Below are positions 35,275 through 44,324 of a DNA stretch of 64,000 bases, piece after piece. The number at the start of each line of letters is the position of its first letter. Position 1 is the stretch's first letter. The notes beneath the pieces were generated by a model. It was given only the letters and a program-made list of their open reading frames with translations. It made no database searches and was not told where the DNA came from. Made by a program: the position numbers and the translations under genes. Source of the DNA: Runella sp. SP2. GTDB taxonomy: Bacteria; Bacteroidota; Bacteroidia; Cytophagales; Spirosomataceae. The stretch covers positions 1,798,001-1,862,000 of the forward strand of contig NZ_CP031030.1 of the NCBI RefSeq assembly GCF_003711225.1, in the 5' to 3' direction.

Positions 35275-35643
35275 TTAGCGTGACCAAAGTACGAGGCCAA
35301 GGGCGATAAGTGCGGGTAAACCTTGCACAAACCATATTTTTTTGCTGGCACTGAAGGCTCCGTAAGCACCTGCTACAATAACGCACGACAGGAAAAAAAT
35401 GGCGATTTTGCTGCTCCATTCAGGTTCCGAAACGGTTAGACTCCATAAGAGTCCTGCGGCTAAAAAGCCATTGTAAAGCCCCTGATTGGCCGCTAGTGTT
35501 TTGGTTGGTTTAAACAGCTCGTCAGGTAACGACCCTTTGAAGGTCTTCTTGCCGAGGGTTTCCCACGCAAACATTTCAAGATACAAGATGTAAAGGTGCT
35601 CTACTGCAACGAGGACGATGGCGATTGTGGCAAGAATTTGCAT
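35275..35643 (-). CDS. DUF1304 membrane protein
   Basis: About 122 residues with four membrane helices when started at the ATG at 35643 (MQILATIAIVLVAVEHLYIL). The open frame extends 12 codons further to 35679, but relatives of this family begin at this hydrophobic segment, as in ALEHLYILYLEMF-type starts. The function of DUF1304 proteins is unknown. It ends the minus-strand group that begins with the genes at 36115-37260. Confidence 0.8.
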   Translation of the reverse strand: MQILATIAIVLVAVEHLYILYLEMFAWETLGKKTFKGSLPDELFKPTKTLAANQGLYNGFLAAGLLWSLTVSEPEWSSKIAIFFLSCVIVAGAYGAFSASKKIWFVQGLPALIALGLVLWSR

Positions 35644-35681
35644 GAACGTATTGTTTTTGCTTCCCACAAATCTAACCACAT

Positions 35682-36098
35682 TTAGTTGTAAAGTTGCTGC
35701 GTGTGTTCAATTTGTTTAATTATTAACTCCTCCAACACATCGAGGTTGACTTCGCTGAGTCTTTTGATATAAATGCAACCTTTTTCGGTTTTGTACTTAC
35801 CAAGTTGAGATAAAAGCTCTTCTCGTTGGTCAAATGATGAAGAAAAATAGACCGTAAGCGCCGCCGCCCTTGGTGAAAATGCCACCAAGGGTGCTTCTCC
35901 TTCTCGCCCACTTTCGTATTTGTAATGGTAACTTCCAAAACCAACAATGCTTGGCCCCCAAAGTTTGGCGGGTGAGCCTGTAATTGATTCAAACAGTTCG
36001 ACCAGCTTGAAGCTATCGGCGCGTTTGGTTTCGTCTTTGACTGCGTTTAAAAAATCGCTGACATTGGCGTTGGTTTCGGTAGTTTTATTTTTTGACAT
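35682..36098 (-). CDS. DUF1801-domain protein
   Basis: About 138 residues from the ATG at 36098 (MSKNKTTETNANVSDFLNAV); the upstream in-frame ATG at 36191 would overlap the preceding gene and adds nothing family-like. The body matches DUF1801 (YdhG-like): ITGSPAKLWGPSIVGFGSYH, PLVAFSPRAAALTVYF and KYKTEKGCIYIKRLSEVNLD. Cytosolic; function unknown. Confidence 0.85.
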   Translation of the reverse strand: MSKNKTTETNANVSDFLNAVKDETKRADSFKLVELFESITGSPAKLWGPSIVGFGSYHYKYESGREGEAPLVAFSPRAAALTVYFSSSFDQREELLSQLGKYKTEKGCIYIKRLSEVNLDVLEELIIKQIEHTQQLYN

Positions 36099-36114
36099 GA
36101 TGCTGAAAGGTAAA

Positions 36115-37260
36115 TTACTCAATTTTAAATCGGGTACTAGGTTTGGTATCTTCGGTGATGGTTGCAATAAGCTTGCCACTTTTGGAGACAATCGTCACCC
36201 CAGGTTTTACATATACGCTGCTAATGAACTTACTTCCAATTCGTTGAAGCGAATTACTCATTCCTTTTACTGTGAAATAAACATCTTCCGAAGTTAAGTT
36301 TTGTAATTCAATTTTAAACGGTTTTTCGGTAGTTTTTGCAGGTTTTTCTTTGTTTGTGCTCGTGCTGGTATTGCTTGCACCGTTACTATTGCTACGAGGT
36401 GTGTTTGCTGCTTCTAACATTTTTAAAGCCTCTTTTTGGCCGTCAATCTGTAAATCATATCGTTTTTGAAAGGCTTTTTGGTGAGTTACAAGCATTTCAT
36501 ACATTTGCTCATCGGTCAGACTTTTGGCTCTACTTTCTTTGTCTTTGGTATATAACACCGCCACGGGGTCAAGTTTCTCTCTGGCAACGTCGTCGGGAGT
36601 GCGTCCACCTTTTGGTATGTAATAAAGGCCACTTCCATTGGTCATCAACAAAATGCCAGGTTCAATAAGTACAATGTGCATCACCGAGCAATCGCGGAGT
36701 GTCTCTTTGGTGTCTTTGACAACTTTACCGTCTTCTACCTGCGTGTGTTTGGCATAAAATCCGTAATAGGCTCCTTTACTGAGTGTTGCGTCAAAACGGG
36801 GCTGTTTAATAGCTGCACTGACCTTCAAATTTAAGTCGGCAGGGAAGTCATTTCTCCCTAGTACCAGACTTGAGACGCCCTCAGCTTCGTAACTTGGCGT
36901 GAGTTTTAGCTTTACGGCGTTAGGTTCTTTTTCAAAACTTACCAAAAATTTTCCGATGGCTTTGTCGAGGTTGTTTGTCTCAGTGCCACAAACAAACAAC
37001 TCCCGTGTGTAATAAATACCACCAAGTCCGTAAGGGTCTTTGGCAATGGTTTTTTCTTCTAGGATAGTTTTGGCGGCGTCAGCCTGTTGTTTTTCGTATA
37101 ATGCCTTGGTTGGCCGAGACGACGAGCTACCATTTAGACTTTCGGTGGCGGCTTGGGCTTTCTCTCTGATTTTTTGCAAAAACTTTTGCGCAAAAAGGGC
37201 CTGATTAGTAAGTAATCCCGCTGCTAAAACAACCGAGGTAATGAGGGGTGATTTATTCAT
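36115..37260 (-). CDS. Secreted protein of unknown function
   Basis: About 381 residues from the ATG at 37260, which directly precedes a signal peptide (MNKSPLITSVVLAAGLLTNQ, then ALFAQ). The open frame reaches 37323, but the added 21 residues would block the signal. The mature protein begins with a charged helix (KFLQKIREKAQAATESLNG), has a middle alpha/beta part, a Ser/Asn/Thr-rich linker near residue 305 (NSNGASNTSTSTNKEKP), and a final beta-rich section (SEDVYFTVKGMSNSLQRIG). I do not recognise a family. The stop is 16 bp before the DUF1801 start. Confidence 0.7.
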   Translation of the reverse strand: MNKSPLITSVVLAAGLLTNQALFAQKFLQKIREKAQAATESLNGSSSSRPTKALYEKQQADAAKTILEEKTIAKDPYGLGGIYYTRELFVCGTETNNLDKAIGKFLVSFEKEPNAVKLKLTPSYEAEGVSSLVLGRNDFPADLNLKVSAAIKQPRFDATLSKGAYYGFYAKHTQVEDGKVVKDTKETLRDCSVMHIVLIEPGILLMTNGSGLYYIPKGGRTPDDVAREKLDPVAVLYTKDKESRAKSLTDEQMYEMLVTHQKAFQKRYDLQIDGQKEALKMLEAANTPRSNSNGASNTSTSTNKEKPAKTTEKPFKIELQNLTSEDVYFTVKGMSNSLQRIGSKFISSVYVKPGVTIVSKSGKLIATITEDTKPSTRFKIE

Positions 37261-37376
37261 TGGCGTACGTTTTTTGAGCAAAACTACACGCCATGGATGC
37301 GAAGTTTTTCCTAACTCTACCAATGGTTAGGTAACGGTTTTGAAATGTTGTTTTGGGTTTATAAACCGTGTTAATC

Positions 37377-38663
37377 TTAGGTTTTTCGTTTTTTCTTTTT
37401 TGCCGAAGGAAACAATACATTATTGAGAATGAGCCGATACCCAGGCGAATGTGGGTGGAGGTTGAGGTCGGTCGGCATCCGATGAAAACCGCGTTGTCCT
37501 TCGGGGTCATGGCCGCCGTAAAAAGTCCACTGCCCGCGTCCTAATTCACCATAAATATAACGATCCGACGATTTGCTTTGTCCCATGACCAAAGCACTAG
37601 ATTTGACCGTTTTTTTGTTGAAAGCGGTAGTTTGTCCAAAAAATTCGCGAATAAGGTTTTCGTGATTTTGAACCAACATGGAGGGAATCACGTCCCATTT
37701 GGCCGAAAAGTCAAATAATGAAAAATAGTTAGTGGTTTCGTCGCCCCAGCCTTGTCCTGAAGAGGAATTGATGCTAGAAAACGACATGCCGCCACCTCGG
37801 TAATCGTCGTCATTGTTGAGTTCCAGAACAAAATTTTCAAAGGCAATTGTTTTACCAAAATCAAGCTTGGATTGGGCTTTGGGATCTACGCCGTCTCCGT
37901 CAAAAATAGATGGAACAATATCAACTCCTTCGGCTGCGAGGGCAACATCCAATGATTCTGCGCCCGAACACATGGCGAATAAATATCCACCGCCCGCGCA
38001 AAAACCTTTGATGCTTCGGGCAACGTCGAGCTTGAGCTGTGATACTTTTTTGTAACCGTATTTTTTGGCAATATTTTCTTGGGCTTGCACATCGGCAACG
38101 GTCATACGGCGGCGGTTTCGGCCAAATTGCCCCGTAAAATCTTCATGGTGAAGGTGCAGCCAGTCGTATTTGGCGAGGTCGCCTTTTAAGATTTCTTCGT
38201 CATAGACAATTTCAAACGGAATTTCTGCGTACTTCAGCACCAGCAAAACAGCGTCCGTATCTTCAAAAGATGAAGTGCTGACTTTGATGGGGCTATATAC
38301 CACAATTCGGGCAGCTTTGTGAAGTTTAACGGCATCCATGTTGACATCAGGGTGGGCAATTTGGGCTAAAATAGACTTCGCATTGGCATCTGAAATGACC
38401 TCATACGACACCCCACGCAGCCGACACTCACGCTCAAGGACGGTTGAGTAGTTCATCATAAAACTTCCGCCACGGTAGTTGAGCAACCAATTCACTTCGC
38501 GGTCGGCTTTCAGTTCCCAATAAGCCACCCCGTAAGCTTTGAGGTGATTGGTTTGCTTGTCGTCCATGGTGATTAAGATAGAATTCGCCAAGGACGTTGT
38601 GCAACTGACGATAAAAAACAACACAATTCTGAAAAGATGCGCTTTGGTAAGAACAGCATTCAT
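37377..38663 (-). CDS. Secreted GATase1-like protein (often labelled asparagine synthetase B)
   Basis: 428 residues from the ATG at 38663, preceding a signal peptide (LFRIVLFFIVSCTTSLANS); the frame reaches 38798 but the added part lies in the divergent promoter region. Close relatives in Bacteroidetes are, as far as I recall, named asparagine synthetase B, but no AsnB nucleophile Cys2 or PP-loop is present. Instead GGGYLFAMCSGAESLDVALA, with Cys232 in a nucleophile-elbow context, looks like a class I glutamine-amidotransferase/DJ-1-like fold. Other notable stretches are DWLHLHHEDFTGQFG and GQWTFYGGHDPEGQRGFHRM. A secreted location also argues against asparagine synthesis. Function unknown. 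Confidence 0.7.
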   Translation of the reverse strand: MNAVLTKAHLFRIVLFFIVSCTTSLANSILITMDDKQTNHLKAYGVAYWELKADREVNWLLNYRGGSFMMNYSTVLERECRLRGVSYEVISDANAKSILAQIAHPDVNMDAVKLHKAARIVVYSPIKVSTSSFEDTDAVLLVLKYAEIPFEIVYDEEILKGDLAKYDWLHLHHEDFTGQFGRNRRRMTVADVQAQENIAKKYGYKKVSQLKLDVARSIKGFCAGGGYLFAMCSGAESLDVALAAEGVDIVPSIFDGDGVDPKAQSKLDFGKTIAFENFVLELNNDDDYRGGGMSFSSINSSSGQGWGDETTNYFSLFDFSAKWDVIPSMLVQNHENLIREFFGQTTAFNKKTVKSSALVMGQSKSSDRYIYGELGRGQWTFYGGHDPEGQRGFHRMPTDLNLHPHSPGYRLILNNVLFPSAKKKKRKT

Positions 38664-38807
38664 AAGTTGAAAAGTCAAAGAGTGGGTGGAATCAGTAAGT
38701 AAAACAAAATTAGCAGAAAGAATCAGATTGTCAAGGAGTTGGCCGTATTTGTTGAGAGGCTTTTTTAGCGTTTTGGTCAAATATGCAAATTGCGCCAATA
38801 TCTTGCT

Positions 38808-38815
38808 TAATTTTG
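38808..38815 (+). promoter_or_regulatory. -7 element (TAATTTTG) upstream of the FKBP gene
   Basis: Exact TAnnTTTG match, 23 bases before the ATG at 38839, in the divergent gap 38664-38838. The upstream -33 is not clear. Confidence 0.4.
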
Positions 38816-38838
38816 TTGCTTACTTTTTACATGTATCT

Positions 38839-39297
38839 ATGAAAGCATTATTTCGTTTGGTCGGTTTCTTGGTGGTTTTTGCCTTGGTTGTAAGTTGTAA
38901 CCGTGAAGATTTATCAGGGACTGAAGAACAACAAATTGAGAATTACATCAAAAATAACAACTTGGTAGTCACAGAAAAGACGGCTACGGGACTGCGCTAC
39001 ATTTTAACCAAGGCCAATCCTACGGGGGCGAGTATTAAATCAGGGCAATCGGTAACTGTCAAATACACAGGAAAACTACTCACTGACCGTACCTTTGATG
39101 CGGGTACGTTTAGCTTTTTTTTAGGTGCTGGTCAGGTGATTGAGGGTTTTGATGAAGGCATTGCAAAAATGAAAGTTGGGGAAAAAGCAACGCTCATTTT
39201 TCCTTCTTCTTTGGGATATGGCTCAAGAGGAGCGGGGGCAGACATTCCAGGAAACTCACCACTTTTGTTTGAAATTGAAGTAGTTTCTGCCAAATAA
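38839..39297 (+). CDS. FKBP-type peptidyl-prolyl isomerase lipoprotein
   Basis: About 152 residues from the ATG at 38839; the frame is open upstream to 38686, but only this start places a lipoprotein signal (MKALFRLVGFLVVFALVVSC) at the N-terminus. The FKBP domain covers ~60-150: VTVKYTGKLLTDRTFDAGTF, GQVIEGFDEGIAKMKVGEKA, FPSSLGYGSRGAG and a final LLFEIEVVSA strand. Such lipoproteins catalyse prolyl cis/trans isomerisation in the periplasm or at the outer membrane. Convergent to the ACT-domain gene. Confidence 0.9.
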   Translation: MKALFRLVGFLVVFALVVSCNREDLSGTEEQQIENYIKNNNLVVTEKTATGLRYILTKANPTGASIKSGQSVTVKYTGKLLTDRTFDAGTFSFFLGAGQVIEGFDEGIAKMKVGEKATLIFPSSLGYGSRGAGADIPGNSPLLFEIEVVSAK

Positions 39298-39304
39298 ACC
39301 TGAG

Positions 39305-39352
39305 AAGTGGAGGCAAATATCCTTACTTATGAGGATTTGTCTCCACTTTTTT
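39305..39352. terminator. Bidirectional terminator overlapping a stop codon
   Basis: AAGTGGAG (39305-39312) pairs with CTCCACTT (39341-39348), extended inward after one mismatch by CAAAT/ATTTG, and is followed by a T-run. The stop codon and last codons of the ACT-domain gene lie inside the hairpin. Confidence 0.7.
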
Positions 39353-39592
39353 GACGCGGACCAGCCCTGTAATCGCCTTGAGCCGAACCAAGAGACTTTC
39401 AAGTCGTTCGAATTGGTCTAGTTTAATTTTGAGAAATCCTTGCGAGCGCACGCCGTCAGCCTCAAATCGTACGCTAACAATGTGACCATAGTCGGAGACA
39501 AATCTCGTCACCTCTTCTACAAAACCGACACGGTCAAATCCTAATATTTCAAGTTGAGTAAGGGTAAAATTGGGTGTAATAGCTGGTTTCAT
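39323..39592 (-). CDS. Small ACT-domain protein
   Basis: An 89-residue protein that is essentially one ACT domain. LTQLEILGFDRVGFVEEVTR is the beta1-loop-alpha1 with the ligand-binding Gly, followed by SVRFEADGVRSQGFLKIKL and VRLKAITGLVRVKKVE, where the LxxLxxIxGVxxV ending is typical. It resembles the C-terminal ACT domain of RelA/SpoT proteins standing alone. It is probably a small-molecule sensor; the ligand and partner are unknown. Confidence 0.75.
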   Translation of the reverse strand: MKPAITPNFTLTQLEILGFDRVGFVEEVTRFVSDYGHIVSVRFEADGVRSQGFLKIKLDQFERLESLLVRLKAITGLVRVKKVETNPHK

Positions 39593-39697
39593 GTCGTTGA
39601 ATATAATTTATAACAATATCTATTGATTAACTATGCAAATATAGAGCCTTATTTTCTATCAAGCCAAACTTTAAGGGTACTAATTTTGGAAAAAACC

Positions 39698-41761
39698 TTA
39701 AATTTTACGGATATAAGCGCCTTTTTGAAACGTAAAATACCAAGAATGAAGGCTGGAAGTGGACTTTTGGGCAAGAGATTTGAGGTAATAAGAGGAGACA
39801 GAGCTGTCGAAAATGAGGGGGATTTGCTCAAAGTAAGCGTTTTTCTGAATGCTTTTGATGGCTCCTTTTCGTACGATGATGGGGGAGGTAAAATGAGCGG
39901 GCAGCGTAGAAATTGGCCGTTCGGCAATGATTAATTCCTGACCTTTCCACACAATAAGTTTTCCAAAAGGAAGGGGGCGAACCATTCCTGAATTGGTGGC
40001 TTTATCCAACGAAATGTTTGTGATTTCGCGTATTCCGTGGATGTCATAAAAGTTTTTAAGATAAAATGAAAAAGTCTGTTGATTGGAAGCAAAAAACGAC
40101 GAATCAGCCACGAGAGTGGCTCGTTGGCCATCAATGAAACTGAAGACCGTTTGTTTGGGTACGTCGTGTACAATGAAGAACTTTTGGGTGTTGTTTTCGT
40201 ACAAATGAATGCCTTGTATCACAACGAGAATGGCACTCAGTGCCAAGGCCACCTTTACCAAAAACGCTTCTTTTTGATACCAACAATAAGCAAGTATCCC
40301 AATAATAGCATAGACAATCGCTATTTCCAATTTACTAAAAGTAATACCAGTGAGGGTAGCGCTTGGAAGCTGTTCAATCCAAACCACGGATTGGTTGAGC
40401 AACCACGTAACTCCTGTTAAAATCCAACCGACAATTGGAGCAACAAAGGGCACAGCGGAAAGCGCCAATGCCACCAACGCAACGGGAATCATGGCGGTAG
40501 AGAGCGCTACAACGAGGGGATTGGCCACCAAAAAATAGGTGGGAAATTGATGAAAATAATAAACTGACAGGGGAAAGGTGGCCAACTGAGCAGCAAGGGC
40601 GACTGCGGTGATTGCCCAAAGTTTGTCTAAAAACCAATCTTTGGCCGTAACCCATTGGTATATTGTTGGCTGCCAGAAAATAATCCCCGCAAGCGCCGCA
40701 TAAGACAGTTGAAAACTGACCGAAAAGACCAAAAATGGGTCGTAAGCCAGTAAAATCAAGGCAGAACCATAAAGCGCATTTTCCCCGTTTGGCTTCTTGC
40801 CAAGTGGCTCGGCCAAAAGAAATAAACTGAACATTAATGCCGATCGAACTACAGGCGCTGAGAGTCCAGTAAGGATGGCATAAAACCAAAGTATTCCTAA
40901 AGTTAAGCCAACGTATAGCCAACGTCCCCGTCGGTGGGTTCTGAGTTTTTGGAGTAAAAAGGCAATAATAGCCACAAACACACCAATATGAAAGCCAGAT
41001 ACCGAAAGTACATGAACCGCCCCTGCTGCCGAATAGGCTTGCACAAGTTCGGAGTCCATATCGTCGCGAAGTCCTAAAATCATGGCTTTCGCCACGGCAT
41101 ATTCACGCTCGATGGGAACAAGTTTCTTCAGAGCGTCGTCGCTCCATTGACTTAATTGATAAGGCCAACGGGTGTACCAGTGAGAGAAGTTTTCACCAGT
41201 CGTTGCAAAATTGGTGCGGCGTAAATAATGTTGGAAGTATATCTGTTTATGCGACAAAAATTGCCTAAAATCAAATTGATTTGGATTTAAAGGAGGCGCT
41301 ACTTGCTGAGGTGCGCCAAGCACAACTAACTCTGCGCCGTAAGCAGGGCGTGGGGTTGTCTTATCAATATATGTTTGAATTTTTCCTTTCGCTGCTCGCC
41401 AATGATGGTTGTATTTAACGTGTGTTACCTCCAAAACTGCGCGGTGTGTTTTACCTCGCGTTTCGGGAAACGTGATTACTTGTCCGCGATAAGCTTGAAT
41501 ACTGTCCAAACGAAAATGTACAAGGTGGATAGGGGCGAGGGTTTCGTTTTTTAAGCTGGTCGCTAGCACTCCCAAATAGACAAATACCCCAAACGTGGTA
41601 GCGCCGAGTAGGTAACGATTGTGTGACCGAGCCAAACCAATAAACCAAAGAGTGCCTAATAATGTCCCCAAAGCCCAAAGCATAGGCGTTGGCAGTGGCC
41701 ACTGGTGTTGAACTAATATACCGATAACAAAGGCAATCGTGACGCGCAAAAGTGGATTCAT
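39698..41761 (-). CDS. comEC: ComEC/Rec2-family competence membrane protein
   Basis: A 687-residue ComEC-like protein, the inner-membrane channel for single-stranded DNA in natural transformation. Residues 1-60 hold N-terminal helices and ~60-195 the DUF4131 OB-like domain. The Competence domain (~220-500) contains AYSAAGAVHVLSVSGFHIGV and ILTGLSAPVVRSALMFSLFL. The region from ~520 on is soluble but lacks the HxHxDH motif of the metallo-beta-lactamase-like nuclease domain found in Bacillus ComEC; Bacteroidetes proteins are often like this. Monocistronic: a terminator of the upstream gene lies at 41787-41820. Confidence 0.9.
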   Translation of the reverse strand: MNPLLRVTIAFVIGILVQHQWPLPTPMLWALGTLLGTLWFIGLARSHNRYLLGATTFGVFVYLGVLATSLKNETLAPIHLVHFRLDSIQAYRGQVITFPETRGKTHRAVLEVTHVKYNHHWRAAKGKIQTYIDKTTPRPAYGAELVVLGAPQQVAPPLNPNQFDFRQFLSHKQIYFQHYLRRTNFATTGENFSHWYTRWPYQLSQWSDDALKKLVPIEREYAVAKAMILGLRDDMDSELVQAYSAAGAVHVLSVSGFHIGVFVAIIAFLLQKLRTHRRGRWLYVGLTLGILWFYAILTGLSAPVVRSALMFSLFLLAEPLGKKPNGENALYGSALILLAYDPFLVFSVSFQLSYAALAGIIFWQPTIYQWVTAKDWFLDKLWAITAVALAAQLATFPLSVYYFHQFPTYFLVANPLVVALSTAMIPVALVALALSAVPFVAPIVGWILTGVTWLLNQSVVWIEQLPSATLTGITFSKLEIAIVYAIIGILAYCWYQKEAFLVKVALALSAILVVIQGIHLYENNTQKFFIVHDVPKQTVFSFIDGQRATLVADSSFFASNQQTFSFYLKNFYDIHGIREITNISLDKATNSGMVRPLPFGKLIVWKGQELIIAERPISTLPAHFTSPIIVRKGAIKSIQKNAYFEQIPLIFDSSVSSYYLKSLAQKSTSSLHSWYFTFQKGAYIRKI

Positions 41762-41786
41762 GGTTATTGGCGTTTGGTTTTAAAAC

Positions 41787-41820
41787 AAAAATGTCAGGTT
41801 GGGAGCAACCTGACATTTTT
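41787..41820 (-). terminator. Terminator after the M43 protease gene
   Basis: Arms 41787-41801 and 41806-41820 are perfectly complementary over 15 bp (CAACCTGACATTTTT on the right) with a 4-nt loop. The A-run on the + strand gives a T-run on the minus strand. It lies between the protease stop (41824) and the comEC start. Confidence 0.8.
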
Positions 41821-41823
41821 TTA

Positions 41824-43155
41824 TCATCGAATTACAACAAGGCGTTGGGTGACGGTCTCATCTTTGGTTTTGACCCGTATCAAATAAGTTCCTGGTGGTA
41901 TATCTACTGTGGAAATGGGGACATCCCAGCTCGGATAGTTTTCAAAAGTTTTTTGGTGCAAGAGCTGACCACTTAGCGTAAACAACTCAACCGTAAACGT
42001 ACTAAATTCTTTTAAAGTAACTCTCACATACGTAACATCAACGTTTTGGGCAGGATTGGGAGCAATCTCAATGGCGAGGTTATTGCCAAAAGGGAGTTGC
42101 GAGCACCAATATTTTACCAAACTGTTTCGTCGGGTTGATTTTTCAATGACGGCCATCATTCTTTCTGTCTGATTTTTGGTGAAAACATTCATGCAAGAAT
42201 CAGGCGAATAATCCATGTAGTTTTCGGTCATGTTTTGGGTACGAACACCCGAACAAAAAGAAAATACGGGGCCGCAATTGGTAGATTGGTTGCCGCTTTC
42301 ACAACGAGGGGTGTCGTCACAATAATCATTGCCACAATTGTCGTCTCCCCACGTATGAATTAATCCCAGCCAGTGACCTACTTCGTGGGTGGTAGTACGT
42401 CCCAAATTATACAGACGACTGGTAACGGTTGCGCCAATGCCAAAAACGCGGTAATCAATAAAGACTCCGTCGGTACGAACTTGTAGTTCTGTACTGTTAT
42501 CGAGGCCATTGACGCCCGTAACAGATGGAAATTGGGCAATTCCGAGGTAATTATTGGCAAACCGAGTCACCCAAATGTTTAAATAGCGATCAGTGGGCCA
42601 TTCTTTTTGTTGGGTGGTGATGTCGGCCAAAAGTTGGTCATCATTAAAAACGTCAAAATTTGTTTTTTGAGCATAATAATGACGCGTTATTCCGTTGGTT
42701 GATTTGCCATCGGGGTCGATATTGGCCAAATAAAATTCGATGCCTGTATCTGCTCCAACGGCGTTGGTGTTAAAGCCCCGCGTACCAGCTTTGCGGCGGT
42801 AGTCTTCGTTGAGTATTCTGATTTGTTCTTTGATTTGCTCGTCCGAAATATTGCCATTTCCTGCCCCCCCAATCGCACCTGTAGCTGTTGAATGTACAAC
42901 GTGCACTACAACGGGAATCCGTATGGATGAACAAACAGCTCCTAAACGGGCCGCCCGCTTGGGTAATCGCAAGAAAGTTTGAACAGAATCTTCGAGCATT
43001 TGGCGTTTTAGTTTCCAATAAGGATACCGTTTGGCCAATACCGAATCGTACTGAACTGCCGAGCAACGTTGCGCACTTGCCTCAAAAATACCTAAACTAA
43101 ACCACAAAAAGGCCCAACAGGCAACCCACCGTACACTTTGAATCATAGTTGTCAA
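41824..43155 (-). CDS. Secreted M43 zinc metalloprotease with T9SS tail
   Basis: A 443-residue protein. Signal peptide in the first ~28 residues (the start could be Met1 or Met4). The pappalysin/M43 catalytic site is TTHEVGHWLGLIHTWGD near residue 255 (HExxHxxGxxH), followed by a Cys-rich loop (DDNCGNDYCDDTPRC) and the Met-turn ENYMDYSPDSCMNVF. The C-terminal ~85 residues (IEIAPNPAQN... to QRLVVIR) are a type IX secretion sorting domain, so the enzyme is exported across the outer membrane. It probably digests external protein or processes other secreted proteins. Confidence 0.92.
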   Translation of the reverse strand: MTTMIQSVRWVACWAFLWFSLGIFEASAQRCSAVQYDSVLAKRYPYWKLKRQMLEDSVQTFLRLPKRAARLGAVCSSIRIPVVVHVVHSTATGAIGGAGNGNISDEQIKEQIRILNEDYRRKAGTRGFNTNAVGADTGIEFYLANIDPDGKSTNGITRHYYAQKTNFDVFNDDQLLADITTQQKEWPTDRYLNIWVTRFANNYLGIAQFPSVTGVNGLDNSTELQVRTDGVFIDYRVFGIGATVTSRLYNLGRTTTHEVGHWLGLIHTWGDDNCGNDYCDDTPRCESGNQSTNCGPVFSFCSGVRTQNMTENYMDYSPDSCMNVFTKNQTERMMAVIEKSTRRNSLVKYWCSQLPFGNNLAIEIAPNPAQNVDVTYVRVTLKEFSTFTVELFTLSGQLLHQKTFENYPSWDVPISTVDIPPGTYLIRVKTKDETVTQRLVVIR

Positions 43156-43172
43156 TGCAAACGAGAAAACAA

Positions 43173-44126
43173 TTATTTTTCTTTCTTTTCGTACGCATCC
43201 AAAATGTCTTTCACCAAACGGTGGCGAATGACGTCGCGTCCGTCCAACTCTACAAAAGCAATGTCTTTGACGTGGCGGAGGGTTTCAAGGGCATCCCGTA
43301 AACCAGACTGTTGGTTTTTAGGAAGATCCACTTGCGTTTTATCCCCCGTAATAATCACTTTTGAGCTAGGGCCCATCCGCGTCAAAAACATTTTCATTTG
43401 CGAAGGAGTCGTATTCTGGGCTTCATCCAACAGAATGAAGGCATTATTGAGTGTACGTCCCCTCATGTAGGCTAACGGGGCAATCTCAATGATATTGTTT
43501 TCCAAATAGAACTTCAGCTTCTCGGTTTGAATCATGTCTTCCAAGGCATCATAAATAGGCCGTAAATACGGGTCTATTTTTTCTTTAAGGTCACCAGGGA
43601 GAAAACCAAGATTTTCGCCTGCTTCCACCGCAGGACGGGTAATGATGAGTTTTTTGACTTTTTTCTCTTTGAGGGCCTGAACAGCAAGCGCCACTGCGGT
43701 ATAGGTTTTTCCTGTACCTGCTGGACCAACGGCAAACATCAAATCATGTTGGGCTGCTTTTTCCACCATCAGTTGTTGGTTGGCAGTTTTGGCCCGTACC
43801 ACAATCCCGCGAGTACCATACACAATCACATCTTTCTCGTCTTGAAGAACGTGGGGTGGAGCAATAGAGCCACCGTTAGCAGTAAGATAATGACGTACGT
43901 TTTCGTGGGTAATTTTGCCGTACTTTTGATAGTGCTGGATCAATGACTCAAGAATGTCACTTATACGAAGGATTTCGGGAGGAGTACCCATTACCCTAAT
44001 TTCGTTGCCGCGCGATATGATTTTACTCATCGGAAAGGCGGCGGCCACTTCTCTAATGTGGTTGTTTTCAACGCCCAAAAAGTCTAAGAGCGACACATTT
44101 TCTAGGGAAATTACTTTTTCGACCAA
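43173..44126 (-). CDS. phoH: PhoH-family ATPase
   Basis: A 317-residue PhoH-like protein. The Walker A is VGPAGTGKTYTAVALAV (about residue 133), Walker B is NAFILLDEAQNTTPSQMKMF, and ITRPAVEAGENLGFLPGDLK is the family signature. The N-terminal ~100 residues form the KH-like part seen in this subgroup (near YbeZ). PhoH proteins are ATPases linked to RNA metabolism and ribosome maturation, often near ybeY, which is not adjacent here. It ends 17 bp after the protease gene start. Confidence 0.92.
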   Translation of the reverse strand: MVEKVISLENVSLLDFLGVENNHIREVAAAFPMSKIISRGNEIRVMGTPPEILRISDILESLIQHYQKYGKITHENVRHYLTANGGSIAPPHVLQDEKDVIVYGTRGIVVRAKTANQQLMVEKAAQHDLMFAVGPAGTGKTYTAVALAVQALKEKKVKKLIITRPAVEAGENLGFLPGDLKEKIDPYLRPIYDALEDMIQTEKLKFYLENNIIEIAPLAYMRGRTLNNAFILLDEAQNTTPSQMKMFLTRMGPSSKVIITGDKTQVDLPKNQQSGLRDALETLRHVKDIAFVELDGRDVIRHRLVKDILDAYEKKEK

Positions 44127-44324
44127 ATGCTTTAAAGAGTTTAAGTTTGTGGAAAAATAGCGTTATTCTTTTAAAACTACAAAAAACAAACATTAAAAGC
44201 CAGTAGGATGGTTCTCAACTCGGGAAAATAACTGATGGAAATCAATTTTTTCATGGTGGGGTTTTTTACATTTGCATTTTCTTAGGATATTTTTTACTTC
44301 AATTGTTTTTCTAATTTGAAACGT

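Noticed and set aside
37377-38663. Asparagine synthetase B
   Set aside because: No N-terminal catalytic Cys and no PP-loop; a signal peptide is present.
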